Below, piece by piece: positions 18,919 to 27,529 of a stretch of DNA of 64,000 bases (the stretch's first letter is position 1; each line of letters opens with the position of its first letter). The notes under the pieces were generated by a model. It searched no databases, was not told where the DNA came from, and saw nothing but the letters and a program-made list of their open reading frames with translations. The position numbers were made by a program, and so were the translations under genes. The stretch is from Fimbriimonas planktonicus (GTDB lineage: Bacteria; Armatimonadota; Fimbriimonadia; Fimbriimonadales; Fimbriimonadaceae): the NCBI GenBank assembly GCA_965234685.1, contig OZ248539.1, positions 868,001 through 932,000 on the forward strand, given 5' to 3'.

Positions 18919-18987
18919 TCTACCCGGCGACGGCCTCCCGAATCCATTTTCGTGCGCCGAACCTAGGTTCAGAACCGGAAACTTACG

Positions 18988-20049
18988 ATGCGAAAACTAC
19001 TTGGCCTCGCGCTTACCGCGCTCGTGATGATTGGATGTGCTCCGACGGATTCCGCGAAGACGGAGGCCAAAGAAGGAGAAGGGAAAACCAAAGAGTCGAT
19101 CACCGTCGGCATGGTCTTCGATTCCGGTGGCCGCGGAGACAAGTCATTCAACGACAGTGCGTACGCCGGCATTCAGCGCGCCGAAAAGGAGTTCGGCATC
19201 AAAGTCCGAACCGTCGATAGTCGGAAGGAAAGCGATTACGAAGAGAACATCACCGCGATGGCCGAGCAAGGCGCGAATGTCGTTTTCGCGGTCGGCTTTG
19301 GCCAGTCGAACGCTTTAACGACCGTCGCCACGAACTTTGCCGAAACGAAGTTTGCAATCGTTGATGCCGTCGTCGACCAGCCTAACGTCCGGTCGCTCAC
19401 CTTTGCCGAGGAGCAAGGATCGTTCCTAGCCGGATACGCGGCGGGACTCATCAGTAAGACCGGAAAGGTTGGATTTGTCGGCGGAAAGAACATCCCTTTG
19501 ATTCACAAGTTCGAAGCCGGATTCTCGGCGGGCGCTCAGCTCGCAAACCCAAAAGTACAGTTCCTGCCGGCCAAGTACACCGATTCCTGGGATGACACGA
19601 GCAAGGGCAAGGCCGCCGCTTCGGTTCTTTTCGGCCAAGGCGCAGATGTCGTCTTCCATGCCGCCGGCCGAGCTGGCCTTGGCGTGTTCTCCGCCGCAAA
19701 GGATGCCAACGGTAGCGGACCCATCACGAAATTCGCGATTGGCGTTGACAGCAACCAAGATGACGTCGAGAAGGGAATTGTCTTAACCTCGATGGTCAAG
19801 CGCGTTGATGAAGCCGTTTACTCCACCATCAAGGATGCCGTCGAAGGGAAGTTCACCCCTGGCTCCGTTCGCTACGACGTTGCTGCAAACGGCGTTGGAC
19901 TCACGGACTTCGCTAATACGAAGGACGTTATTGGCGCCGAGAACCTCAAGAAGCTCGAAGAAGTGACCAAGCAGATCAAGGAAGGCAAGTTCTCTGTGCC
20001 AGAGAAGCGGGAAGACGTTTCCGCCTTCCTCGCCGCTCAGCGAAAATAA
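18988..20049 (+). CDS. BMP/PnrA-family substrate-binding lipoprotein
   Basis: Extracytoplasmic lipoprotein of 353 residues that by family binds purine nucleosides for an ABC importer. It begins with a lipoprotein signal (LTALVMIGC, lipid Cys near 17) and a charged linker. The BMP domain shows VGMVFDSGGRGDKSFND, then FAEEQGSFLAGYAAGLIS and GADVVFHAAGRAGLGVF, and FAIGVDSNQDD. No ABC permease or ATPase genes are adjacent, which is unusual for this family; the transporter genes must be elsewhere or absent. Divergent from the hypothetical gene, 69 bases between starts. Confidence 0.93.
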   Translation: MRKLLGLALTALVMIGCAPTDSAKTEAKEGEGKTKESITVGMVFDSGGRGDKSFNDSAYAGIQRAEKEFGIKVRTVDSRKESDYEENITAMAEQGANVVFAVGFGQSNALTTVATNFAETKFAIVDAVVDQPNVRSLTFAEEQGSFLAGYAAGLISKTGKVGFVGGKNIPLIHKFEAGFSAGAQLANPKVQFLPAKYTDSWDDTSKGKAAASVLFGQGADVVFHAAGRAGLGVFSAAKDANGSGPITKFAIGVDSNQDDVEKGIVLTSMVKRVDEAVYSTIKDAVEGKFTPGSVRYDVAANGVGLTDFANTKDVIGAENLKKLEEVTKQIKEGKFSVPEKREDVSAFLAAQRK

Positions 20050-20053
20050 CGCG

Positions 20054-20362
20054 CTATTCCGAAGCTGCCGGCGCGGCCGGAGCGGGTGTTGCGGCAGGGG
20101 CTGCCGCGGTGCTCGTTTCGGCCGGCGCAGGTTCACTTGGCTTCGATTCGGTTGGGGTGGTCACGGTGCTGCCCCCGGTCTTTGGCGCGTAGTCGTTGAT
20201 GTGGAAGCCTTCGCCCTTGAACATGACGGCAATCGGCTGGATGACGCGCTTAATTTTGCCGGAGGTACCGCACCGACAAGTGGTCAGGGGGTCTTCGGTG
20301 ATTCGCTGCTGAACTTCAAAAGTTTCGTTGCATTCCTTACATTCGTAAACGTAGGTCGGCAT
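20054..20362 (-). CDS. FmdB-type zinc-ribbon protein
   Basis: Small protein of about 102 residues, start set at the usual MPTYVYECKECNETF. The zinc ribbon uses CKEC and CRCG knuckles (residues about 8-35), the FmdB_N pattern, followed by the conserved VMFKGEGFHINDY. After residue 65 there is a low-complexity Ala/Pro/Thr tail with no predicted fold. FmdB-type proteins are linked to regulation of formamidase or general stress, but their real function is poorly known. The gene converges on the BMP lipoprotein gene with four bases between stops. Confidence 0.88.
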   Translation of the reverse strand: MPTYVYECKECNETFEVQQRITEDPLTTCRCGTSGKIKRVIQPIAVMFKGEGFHINDYAPKTGGSTVTTPTESKPSEPAPAETSTAAAPAATPAPAAPAASE

Positions 20363-20418
20363 AAGTTTTTCCCTCGGTCGCCTGGATTGTGGCAGAATCT
20401 GGACTTCCCACCGGCCTA

Positions 20419-21267
20419 ATGATGGTTCCGCAGACTTTTTCAACTTCCGATCTCGCCAGCGTTTTTGCTCTCATCTTGCTTGAGGGACTGCTGTCGGCGG
20501 ATAACGCATTGGTCATGGCGATCATGGTCCGGCACTTGCCGAAAGCGGACCAACAAAAGGCGCTGCTCTACGGTCTGGGCGGCGCGTTCATCTTCCGGCT
20601 CATCGCCATCGTGTTCGCCTCGGTTGTTCTGAACCAATGGTGGCTACAAGCTCTCGGCGCGCTCTACTTGCTGTATCTGCCGCTCAAGCACTTCCTGCAT
20701 CGGAACGACGAGCACGGCAGTCCAAAGGCGAAGAATCAAGGATTTTGGGCGACCGTCGTCGCGGTCGAACTCACGGATATCGCGTTTGCGCTTGACTCCG
20801 TTTTGGCCGGAATTGGCTTCATCATGAAGCCAGGCGTCGGCATTCAGAACGACAAAATTTGGGTCGTCTACTTAGGCGCGGTCATCGGCATCGTACTTCT
20901 CCGGTTTGCGGCTGGGCTGTTCATTCGGCTGCTGGAGCGCTTCCCAGACCTCGACAACGTTGCCTATCTGCTTGTGGGTTGGGTTGGCGTCAAGCTCGCG
21001 ATGCACTCGATCGAAAAGGTCGACTCTCAGTTCCCGAAGCTGCTGCCGTTCCATCCGCCGCACTTCACCGAAGCGATGTTTTGGAGCGGTCTCGCCGCTA
21101 TTGCGATTATCGGTGGCGGAATCGCGGTCCTAAGAAAGAAGGACTCCCCACCCGGAGAAGGACCACTCGAAGAGAATGCCGAAGTCATGGAATCCGTGCA
21201 AGATTTGCAAATTGAACCTGACGAAGATGAGGCGGAGATTGCCCGCCGAAACCAAACTCCAGACTGA
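20419..21267 (+). CDS. TerC-family integral membrane protein
   Basis: About 282 residues with seven or so membrane helices. Family hallmarks are the paired acidic helices: ILLEGLLSADNALVMAIMV near the start and VVAVELTDIAFALDSVLAG in the middle, both with buried Asp/Asn residues likely to bind metal ions. YkoY-type TerC proteins are linked to manganese export, often for loading secreted proteins; the role here is inferred from family only. The final 45 residues are an acidic cytoplasmic tail (EPDEDEAEIARR). ATG at 20419 was preferred to the GTG at 20389. Confidence 0.9.
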   Translation: MMVPQTFSTSDLASVFALILLEGLLSADNALVMAIMVRHLPKADQQKALLYGLGGAFIFRLIAIVFASVVLNQWWLQALGALYLLYLPLKHFLHRNDEHGSPKAKNQGFWATVVAVELTDIAFALDSVLAGIGFIMKPGVGIQNDKIWVVYLGAVIGIVLLRFAAGLFIRLLERFPDLDNVAYLLVGWVGVKLAMHSIEKVDSQFPKLLPFHPPHFTEAMFWSGLAAIAIIGGGIAVLRKKDSPPGEGPLEENAEVMESVQDLQIEPDEDEAEIARRNQTPD

Positions 21268-21310
21268 GTAACATACTCCGGGCCCGAGTTTGGGACCGGA
21301 TAGGTTTTTG

Positions 21311-22381
21311 ATGGCGGAGAAACTACGAATCGGAATTATCGGCAGCGGCGGAATCGCCCAGGGCTGCCACATGAAAGGGTATGCCAGCATTCCCGATGAG
21401 TGTGAGATTGTTGCTACTTGTGACGTGAACGAAGCAACGGCGAAAGCGGCGGCGGAGAAATTCAACGTTCCGACCACTTACACCGATTACAAGGAGATGA
21501 TCGCAAAGGAGAAACTCGATGCAGTTTCTGTCGCGACTCCAAACAAGTTCCACAAGGACCCAACCGTTTACGCCCTGCTTAACGGCGTTCACGTTCTTTG
21601 CGAAAAGCCACTCGGCATGAATGCCGACGAGTGCCGAGAGATGTGCGCTGCGGCGCGCGAGAGCGGCAAGATCCTCCAGGTTGGCTTGCAGAGCCGATTC
21701 ATGGGCCATAGCACCTGGCTGAAGGATTACATCGCCGCCGGCAATGTGGGCGACGTCTACTTCGCTCGCGCTCAGGCACTTCGACGAGCGGGCGTTCCAG
21801 GCTGGGGAGTCTTTATCAACAAGGAGCTTCAGGGCGGCGGACCGCTGATCGACATCGGCGTTCACATCCTCGACCTCACCCTCTTCCTAATGGGCTATCC
21901 AAAGCCAATCGCTGCCTTCGGTAAGACTTGGGACACCCTCGGCAAGGACCCGACGCGATGGAACGCTTGGGGCGATTACGACCGAGACAAGTTCACCGTC
22001 GAAGATTTTGCCGTTGGCATGATCAAGTTCGACAACGGTGCAGTGATTTCGCTCGAAAGTTCGTTCATGCAGAACGCACCTGACGTTTGGGAAACTCAGC
22101 TTTACGGAACCAAGGCGGGCCTTCAGCTCAAGCCAGGCGCTGACAACGGTCTGAAGATCTACTCCGACGTCAACAAGCAGTTGCTCGACATCTCGCCGAG
22201 CAACATTCCGAACGTCGAGTCGGCGCACACCGCCGAAGTTCAGGCGTTTGTTCGAGCCATCGTCGCCGGTGATCCTTCTCCGGTACCAGGCGAAAACGGC
22301 CTGATCCTGAACGCCATCTTCGATGCCATCTACAAGTCCAGCGTGACCGGCAACGAAGAGAAAGTCGACCTTACCTACTAA
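21311..22381 (+). CDS. Gfo/Idh/MocA-family oxidoreductase
   Basis: Second sugar-type dehydrogenase of the window, 356 residues. It has a standard Rossmann start (RIGIIGSGGIAQGCHMKGY), the catalytic lysine in VLCEKPLGM and the C-terminal GGGPLIDIGVHILDLTLFLM with the canonical Asp and His. All catalytic positions are intact, unlike the dehydrogenase at 13916-14902. Probably acts on a cyclic polyol or sugar acid with NAD(P). It is followed by a strong hairpin terminator. Confidence 0.94.
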   Translation: MAEKLRIGIIGSGGIAQGCHMKGYASIPDECEIVATCDVNEATAKAAAEKFNVPTTYTDYKEMIAKEKLDAVSVATPNKFHKDPTVYALLNGVHVLCEKPLGMNADECREMCAAARESGKILQVGLQSRFMGHSTWLKDYIAAGNVGDVYFARAQALRRAGVPGWGVFINKELQGGGPLIDIGVHILDLTLFLMGYPKPIAAFGKTWDTLGKDPTRWNAWGDYDRDKFTVEDFAVGMIKFDNGAVISLESSFMQNAPDVWETQLYGTKAGLQLKPGADNGLKIYSDVNKQLLDISPSNIPNVESAHTAEVQAFVRAIVAGDPSPVPGENGLILNAIFDAIYKSSVTGNEEKVDLTY

Positions 22382-22396
22382 AGCACGTAAAGTCAG

Positions 22397-22432
22397 ATGG
22401 GCTGCTTCCGAATGGAAGCAGCCCATTGTTTT
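22397..22432 (+). terminator. Intrinsic terminator
   Basis: Perfect 13-base stem ATGGGCTGCTTCC / GGAAGCAGCCCAT with GAAT loop, then TGTTTT. It ends the dehydrogenase transcript between two convergent genes. Confidence 0.85.
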
Positions 22433-22438
22433 GTCTGC

Positions 22439-23164
22439 CTAGTCTGGATTTGGCCAGAAAGCGTTCTTGTTTCCGGGTTTCCACAGCTGCTCGAACGGAA
22501 GCGCGCGGGCGTGGGTGTCGCCGAAGAGCCAGTTTGCGCGCTCGTCGTGGCGCTTCAAGGCTAGGTCTTGGGATGCGCTCGGAAGCGGATCAGGCGTAGC
22601 GGTCGGTGGCCATACTCTCGGCTCGGTGCCCTGCCAGGTCCACCAATAGAACATCCACCAAGTCTTGGCCGGACGAGCCACGTTGTTCCGTTCGGCCAGC
22701 AGCACCCACTCAGCCGGTCTTGTTATGGCCGATTCCTTGAGTTCGTATTCTGACCAGCCGTTGACGGTGTACGACGAGCGATATTCAAGGGTCAGATCCG
22801 GATTCATCGGATCGCGCGGAGCCCGGCTTGCATCGGTCGGGCAGCGGAAGATTTGGAAATTCTTGATGTAGGGTTGCGTGGTGATGGTCCAGTCTCGCTC
22901 CGGCGGGCCGTCCTCTTCTGGAGTCTCCGGTTCGGGAGGTTCTCCGGTGATCTTGGCCTTATCGTTGTCACACGTTGGGTACTGACCGTCGTTGTCCGAA
23001 AGGTACATGGCAAACGCCGTGCCCAACTGCTTGAGGTTGCTGAGGCACATCGCCTTCTTCGCCGAACCTTTAGATCCCGCCAAAACTGGGAACAGGATGG
23101 CGGCAAGGATCGCAATGACGACCAGCACAACCAGCAACTCGATCAGCGTAAAGGCTCGTTTCAT
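22439..23164 (-). CDS. Prepilin-type protein with H-x9-DG-like C-terminus (cluster copy A)
   Basis: 241 residues. A basic leader is followed by the prepilin cleavage and methylation motif (MKRAFTLIELLVVLVVIA; note Ala before Phe where Gly is usual) and a long N-terminal helix. The globular part has CLSNLKQLGTAFAMYLSDND, a FRCPTD segment and, near the end, RHDERANWLFGDTHA, the H-x9-DG-like signature of DUF1559-type pseudopilins. The protein ends in KNAFWPNPD, shared with the two paralogues at 23277 and 24273. It is the only one of the three with an intact prepilin leader. Likely a minor pseudopilin or surface protein. Confidence 0.9.
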   Translation of the reverse strand: MKRAFTLIELLVVLVVIAILAAILFPVLAGSKGSAKKAMCLSNLKQLGTAFAMYLSDNDGQYPTCDNDKAKITGEPPEPETPEEDGPPERDWTITTQPYIKNFQIFRCPTDASRAPRDPMNPDLTLEYRSSYTVNGWSEYELKESAITRPAEWVLLAERNNVARPAKTWWMFYWWTWQGTEPRVWPPTATPDPLPSASQDLALKRHDERANWLFGDTHARALPFEQLWKPGNKNAFWPNPD

Positions 23165-23210
23165 CGTTACAGTGTGAAGCTTAAGCTAGCTTTACCGAGT
23201 TCGCAAGCAG

Positions 23211-23254
23211 AAAAACAGCTGGGTCAACCCTTCCTCAGGAGGATTGACCCAGCT
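23211..23254 (-). terminator. Intrinsic terminator of prepilin-like copy B
   Basis: On the minus strand an 11-base stem AGCTGGGTCAA / TTGACCCAGCT encloses a 16-base loop and is followed by GTTTTTC. It lies just after the stop at 23277 and before copy A starts. Confidence 0.8.
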
Positions 23255-23276
23255 CTGCTAACTCACTTTGGGTTGA

Positions 23277-23999
23277 TCAGTCCCGCGTGGGCCAGAAGGC
23301 GTTTTCTTTGCCAGGCCCCCATAACTGAGGCAGTTTTCTCAGTTGCACGTGGCCATCGCCATAGAGCCAGAATGAGCCTCCATCGTGCTGGTCTAGGTGG
23401 AGATCCTGAGCGGCTAGCTGGGTTGGGTCGGGATTCGTGGTTGGCGGCCAAATGATCGGTAACCCTTGCCACGTCCAGAAATAGAATGAGTACGCTCCCG
23501 TTGCAGGAAGGACTGAATTGTTTCGCTCACCTAAAAGTATCCAGTTGTGTGGACGTGGAATGTTGCTCAGCTTCAGTTCATATTCTGACCAACCGTTAAT
23601 GGTGTAAGAAACCGGATACTTGTGCGCAAGATCCGAGAGCGCAACGTCGCGAGGCGCCTTACTTTGGTCTTCGCTACACCTCAAGATGCTAGCGTTCTTG
23701 ACGTATGGCTGGGTGGCAGCTATCCAGCCGCTGGTAGCTGGCTCGTTTTTAGGATACGGAGGTCTCCCCGTAATTTCCTTCTTGGTCGGATCGTTCGTAG
23801 GATATTGATCGTTATTTTCTGCCAGATAAAGCGAAACAGCCAGCCCGACCAGCTTCATGTTTGACAGGCACTGGGTCCTTTTTCGAGGCCCTCGTCCAAC
23901 AACCGGAGTTGCGAGTACGAAGAAGAGAACTCCCAGCATTACTATTGCAATGCATTCTGTGAGCGTGAGTCTCCTGAGGAACTGAGGCTTTCTTTTCAT
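23277..23999 (-). CDS. Prepilin-like paralogue without prepilin cleavage motif (copy B)
   Basis: 240 residues, clearly related to the gene at 22439: shared CLSNMKLVGLAVSLYL, YTINGWSEYELK, FYFWTWQGLP, DQHDGGSFWLYGDGH and the end KENAFWPTRD. The N-terminus differs: FTLIELL has become LTLTECIAIVMLGVLF, so the Glu is kept but the cleavage-site context is gone. The hydrophobic helix remains, so the product is probably a membrane-anchored protein, not a processed pilin. Its downstream terminator separates it from copy A. Confidence 0.82.
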   Translation of the reverse strand: MKRKPQFLRRLTLTECIAIVMLGVLFFVLATPVVGRGPRKRTQCLSNMKLVGLAVSLYLAENNDQYPTNDPTKKEITGRPPYPKNEPATSGWIAATQPYVKNASILRCSEDQSKAPRDVALSDLAHKYPVSYTINGWSEYELKLSNIPRPHNWILLGERNNSVLPATGAYSFYFWTWQGLPIIWPPTTNPDPTQLAAQDLHLDQHDGGSFWLYGDGHVQLRKLPQLWGPGKENAFWPTRD

Positions 24000-24084
24000 T
24001 CTACGATCTCCGATGGTACTGGTTATTAGACGGCTATAGCTCGTGCTAAAGTTGGACTTTCCGACTTCATTGTTTTTAGTGGCT

Positions 24085-24180
24085 CTGTCACGTCCTCGTT
24101 CCCCTTGTCTGAAGGAGCCGATGATCTTCGACTTGTCGCTTTCGAACGTTGGGTACCGTACGTCGTCGTAAGTATCTTAA
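24085..24180 (-). pseudogene. Decayed fragment of a fourth prepilin-like gene
   Basis: In a frame broken by stops on both sides, the minus strand here reads TYDDVRYPTFESDKSKIIGS, which lines up with DNDGQYPTCDNDKAKITGE of copy A and ENNDQYPTNDPTKKEITGR of copy B. The rest of the gene (leader and C-terminal half) is missing. The short length makes this a moderate-confidence call. Confidence 0.5.
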
Positions 24181-24272
24181 GTGATCTTCTTCCCCCTTCA
24201 AAGGGGAATCGTCAGAAAAGAGAAACTTTCCTCGTTCCATTAGTGATTGTGTTGCGAGCCGTCGGTTGATTA

Positions 24273-24998
24273 CTACCGCGATGGCCAGAACGCGTTCTCT
24301 TTTCCAGCCTTCCATAGCCAAGGCAGTCTCTTACTCCTCGCGCTACCGTCACCGGATATCCAGTGTGAGCTTCCGCGGTGCCGAGTTAGGTCGATGTCTT
24401 TTGCCGCCTGCGAAGTCGGATCGGGGCTAGACGTTGGCGGCCAAACAAGGGGACTCGTGCCTTGCCAGGTCCAGAAATAGAAGGACCAACTCTTGTCTGG
24501 AGGGCGAGAAAGGTTGTTCCGGTCTCCCAGGAAAACCCAGTCTTTCGGGCTTGCGACGTCGCTGATGTTCAGTTGGTATTCCGTCCAGCCGTTGATCGCA
24601 TAGGACGAGATGTATTCGAATGCCGCATTAGGATTCTTCGGTTCTTTAGGCCCCTGGCTTGGGTCTTCCGGACATCGGAAAAGGTAATCGTTTCTAGCAA
24701 ACGGCAGAATCGCAGCTATCCAGTAAGGAGCAAAGGGCCTGATCAAATTCAGGTCTTTCGGCATTGGCGGCGCACCTTCTATCGGCCTCTTTGTCGGGTC
24801 GTCGGTCGGAAACTGGCCGTCGTTTTCCTCGAGGTAGAGCAGAAAGCCGGTGCCGATCTGCTTCATATTTGAAAGGCATTGCGTGTGGTGGTGTCTATGA
24901 CTCCCATCGCCAAATGGCACAAATAGAATCACGACCACGAAAAAGACAAATGCCATTGCCAATCCTTCGGCAAAGGAATATCGCCGCGTCAGGCGCAT
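24273..24998 (-). CDS. Prepilin-like paralogue without prepilin cleavage motif (copy C)
   Basis: 241 residues, same family as copies A and B: CLSNMKQIGTGFLLYLEEND, YAINGWTEYQLN, FYFWTWQGTSP, TRHRGSSHWISGDGS and KENAFWPSR. The leader is MRLTRRYSFAEGLAMAFVFF, so the cleavage consensus is lost but a membrane helix of about 17 residues stays. Three histidines (SHRHHHTQ) follow the helix. It lies 37 bases downstream of the lipoprotein gene at 25036 and reads the same way. Confidence 0.82.
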   Translation of the reverse strand: MRLTRRYSFAEGLAMAFVFFVVVILFVPFGDGSHRHHHTQCLSNMKQIGTGFLLYLEENDGQFPTDDPTKRPIEGAPPMPKDLNLIRPFAPYWIAAILPFARNDYLFRCPEDPSQGPKEPKNPNAAFEYISSYAINGWTEYQLNISDVASPKDWVFLGDRNNLSRPPDKSWSFYFWTWQGTSPLVWPPTSSPDPTSQAAKDIDLTRHRGSSHWISGDGSARSKRLPWLWKAGKENAFWPSR

Positions 24999-25035
24999 CT
25001 AGACCCCGATTCTGTGGCGGTGGTCGGCGATGGCT

Positions 25036-25605
25036 TCACTCAGTGGCCTTTGCGCGTACCAGAACCGGACCAGACATCTTCATCGCCTCGAGCGCTTCCA
25101 TCATGCCGTCGCCGCCGGTGCTTGGCGGGGTCGGGCGACCGAAGAAGACCGACTTGAAGTCTTCGCTAAAGGAAAGCTCGCGTCGTCGATCGAGGTCTTT
25201 CGTAAGGAAGTCGACGATCATCGCGTCGACAATAGCGCCCTGTCGGCCAGACTCTTCGGCTTTCCGAGCCTTTTCTAAGAAAGCGCTGAGGCTTTCGTCG
25301 TCAATCGTTTTGTAGTCCAGCGCGATGGTCTCAGCGGAAAGGGTCGCTTGGCCGCCGATTTTCTTGCCGTCAATCACGAAGATGAACTTGCCGTTCGGCT
25401 CAAAGGTGTAAACGCGCAGGGTAGGTTTTTTCGTTTCTTCCTCAACCCAATTACCTTCCAAAAAGGCGAGGGCGTTCTCGCCGGCTTTCAGAGCTTTTGC
25501 GTCGGCGGTATCGGGGAGATACTTCTTCGGTCCGGCTGGGCCGCTTGGCATCATCGCTGAGCATCCGACAAGGAAAACAATCGCAAGAGGGGCCAACCGT
25601 TTCAT
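25036..25605 (-). CDS. Hypothetical lipoprotein
   Basis: 189 residues with a short lipoprotein signal peptide (IVFLVGC, lipid Cys near 15) and a Gly/Pro-rich linker (SGPAGPKKYLPD). The rest is a globular domain beginning FLEGNWVEEE, a wording seen in lipocalin-like and calycin-type proteins that measure residual activity of signals, with strands such as LRVYTFEPNGKFIFV. Function unknown. The gene is the third of a minus-strand run with the VOC and DUF4832 genes (54 bases after the latter). Confidence 0.72.
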   Translation of the reverse strand: MKRLAPLAIVFLVGCSAMMPSGPAGPKKYLPDTADAKALKAGENALAFLEGNWVEEETKKPTLRVYTFEPNGKFIFVIDGKKIGGQATLSAETIALDYKTIDDESLSAFLEKARKAEESGRQGAIVDAMIVDFLTKDLDRRRELSFSEDFKSVFFGRPTPPSTGGDGMMEALEAMKMSGPVLVRAKATE

Positions 25606-25659
25606 CGTGAATTATTGTATATCGGTCTTTTGTTAAGAATCTACGTTTGCGACTATCGG

Positions 25660-26982
25660 CTAAAGTTTGCCGATGAGCAGCCAGGCATCGGTGCCTTTGC
25701 TCTGAGCTGTATTAGCGAACCGGAGCGGTTTCCCATTCGCTAGCGGGTTCTTAATTCGCATGGCGATCGTGCCGCTTGTCGCTGCGCCGAGATTGAGTTC
25801 GGCTCGCCAAGTGGTTTGCATGTCCGGCAGCAGTTGCACGAGGCGGAAGGTGTGTTTTTTAGAAGCCACGACCTTTCGGTCGGCGTCCAGAACGGCGAAC
25901 TCCACCGGCCAATTGTAGTAAAACGGCGCGACGCCGCGGTTGGCGACGGTTACGGCAAGGTTCAACTTCGCTCCGTCTCGGGTCCAGGTGGCGGTTTTGG
26001 CATGGAACTCGTAGCCCATTCGCTGGACTTCGCGCTTGGCCCGCTCGATGCGCTCCTTGCTCTGGGTTTCCTTGAACATCCCGCTATCCATTAGCCAGGA
26101 GGCGTGGGTGACTTCGACGCAGGTTCGGAAGTCCTGAATCTGGGGATCGCCGGGGTCGGCTTCGAACACTTTGCCCCAGGCTTCGGGCCGAATTTCTCCG
26201 CCGATGGGCTGCGTCTTCCAAGCGGAAAGGGCAAGCGGACCGGCGGCTTTCAGGGCCGGTACGAAGTACCAATCGCGACTGCTCGGCGTATCCAGCGTGC
26301 CCCAAGCGAAGCTATCGTCGTGATAGCCGAACCTTCTTCCGACCGTGGGAGCCTTTGTTGGCTCCGCGGGACCAGCGGGGTAGCGAAGCAGAATGCGGGT
26401 GCTTTTGAAGGCCGCCTCGTACGCATCCAACACTTCGTTCTGCACCGCCTTGCTCGCCCAAAGGTCCTCGCGCGGATACGTGTGCCACTCGCCCCAGGTT
26501 CCAAGGAGGCCGGCCGTTATGAACCCGATGCGCGGGTCGCCGTCGTACCGTCGACCCAGCGCCGCGATGAAGTCTTTCAGGCAGCGGCGAAGCTCAGGGT
26601 CTTCGTAATTTGGCGTGATGCTCTCTTGCGGCGGATGCGGCGCGGTGTTCGTGTTGCTGTATCGGTGCACCTTAAGTCCGCCGTCGGTCAGGTAGCTCGG
26701 AATAGCGCTGGGCTGCCCGGGATACTCCAGGAACACGCGGAAGATTGTCTGGTTTCCGCGTTTGGCGACGTCGTTCAGCAGGGCTTCCAACTTGGTCCAG
26801 TCGTACTTCCCCTTTTCGATCACCAGCTTGTTAAGCCCGATGTAGTTGAACTCCATGCTGTGAGGGAACTCGCCAACCGGCCGCTGATACGGCACCAGCC
26901 CTTTCAACGGGTTATCTGCCGGAGCAGGCGCGAATTTCAGCGTAACGCTGTTGAGTACGAACGCGAGTAGGGCGGTGATCAT
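25660..26982 (-). CDS. Secreted DUF4832-type protein
   Basis: About 440 residues with an N-terminal signal-like hydrophobic stretch (MITALLAFVLNSVTL). The N-terminal region recalls barrel-type glycosidases: NPLKGLVPYQ, FNYIGLNKLV, TIFRVFLEYPGQP, GLLGTWGEWHTYP, matching the DUF4832/beta-galactosidase-like barrel pattern in my memory. The C-terminal beta domain (about 330-440) shows VANRGVAPFYYNWPV, as in DUF4832. Probably an extracellular sugar-related protein. The start at 26982 is supported by an ATGA overlap with the stop of the VOC gene. Confidence 0.78.
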   Translation of the reverse strand: MITALLAFVLNSVTLKFAPAPADNPLKGLVPYQRPVGEFPHSMEFNYIGLNKLVIEKGKYDWTKLEALLNDVAKRGNQTIFRVFLEYPGQPSAIPSYLTDGGLKVHRYSNTNTAPHPPQESITPNYEDPELRRCLKDFIAALGRRYDGDPRIGFITAGLLGTWGEWHTYPREDLWASKAVQNEVLDAYEAAFKSTRILLRYPAGPAEPTKAPTVGRRFGYHDDSFAWGTLDTPSSRDWYFVPALKAAGPLALSAWKTQPIGGEIRPEAWGKVFEADPGDPQIQDFRTCVEVTHASWLMDSGMFKETQSKERIERAKREVQRMGYEFHAKTATWTRDGAKLNLAVTVANRGVAPFYYNWPVEFAVLDADRKVVASKKHTFRLVQLLPDMQTTWRAELNLGAATSGTIAMRIKNPLANGKPLRFANTAQSKGTDAWLLIGKL

Positions 26983-27356
26983 TCGAGCTTCGAGCCGAAA
27001 CAGAAACAAACTCCGTACGGCTCCTTATCAAAGAAGACGCGGTATTTGCTTCCGCCGTGTTGGTCGATCCGAAAATCGCTCGGGTTTGATCCGGCATCGA
27101 CGAACTTCTGCCGGAGCGCGTCCAGGTTTTCAACCTCACAATACACGCTCGCTTGCTCGGGGTCGGCGCCGTTGGTTGCCAAGCCGATTTCGGCGTCATC
27201 GCGCTTTAGCTTCGCGGTTTTGGCGGTTTTCTCGACGAGGGCGAACCCGAGGACCTGAGTGTAAAAGGCCACCGCCGGGCCAATTTCCTTAACCGGAAGC
27301 GCCGCGACGTCAGTGTCGCCGATCGGGAATGCGCCCTTGAAAACGATTTCGCTCAT
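26979..27356 (-). CDS. VOC-family (glyoxalase/dioxygenase fold) protein
   Basis: 125 residues with two beta-alpha-beta-beta-beta repeats of the vicinal oxygen chelate fold: FPIGDTDVAALPVKEIGPAV... AFYTQVLGFALVEK, and the second half VYCEVENLDALRQKF then DKEPYGVCFCF. Only some members bind metal, and here a clear His/Glu metal set is not evident. Role unknown. The stop overlaps the start of the DUF4832 gene by four bases. Confidence 0.85.
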   Translation of the reverse strand: MSEIVFKGAFPIGDTDVAALPVKEIGPAVAFYTQVLGFALVEKTAKTAKLKRDDAEIGLATNGADPEQASVYCEVENLDALRQKFVDAGSNPSDFRIDQHGGSKYRVFFDKEPYGVCFCFGSKLE

Positions 27357-27395
27357 GCGTCGGTTTTACCTGCGGGTTCGGGTCCTGACCAGTAG

Positions 27396-27414
27396 CGTAG
27401 GCGTCCCGCCTGCG
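27396..27414. repeat. Short G+C-rich hairpin, suspected dispersed repeat
   Basis: CGTAGGCG and CGCCTGCG-like arms around TCC. Read on the minus strand the surrounding bases spell a repeat-like phrase (AGGTPTLL when translated) that I recall from intergenic repeats of other phyla. Only one copy is visible in this window. Confidence 0.3.
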
Positions 27415-27529
27415 TTCGGAAAGTTGTAGGGAACGGGACTATTCTTGAATCCGGATGTTCTGTGGTGCACCTGGCCGTTGCTGAGGAATGGCTCTGCATC
27501 AATTCGAGACACTTTACATGCTGAGGTCA

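Noticed and set aside
24088..24321. 77-codon minus-strand frame over the fragment region
   Set aside because: The similarity to the prepilin-like genes is in another frame, so this open frame is accidental.
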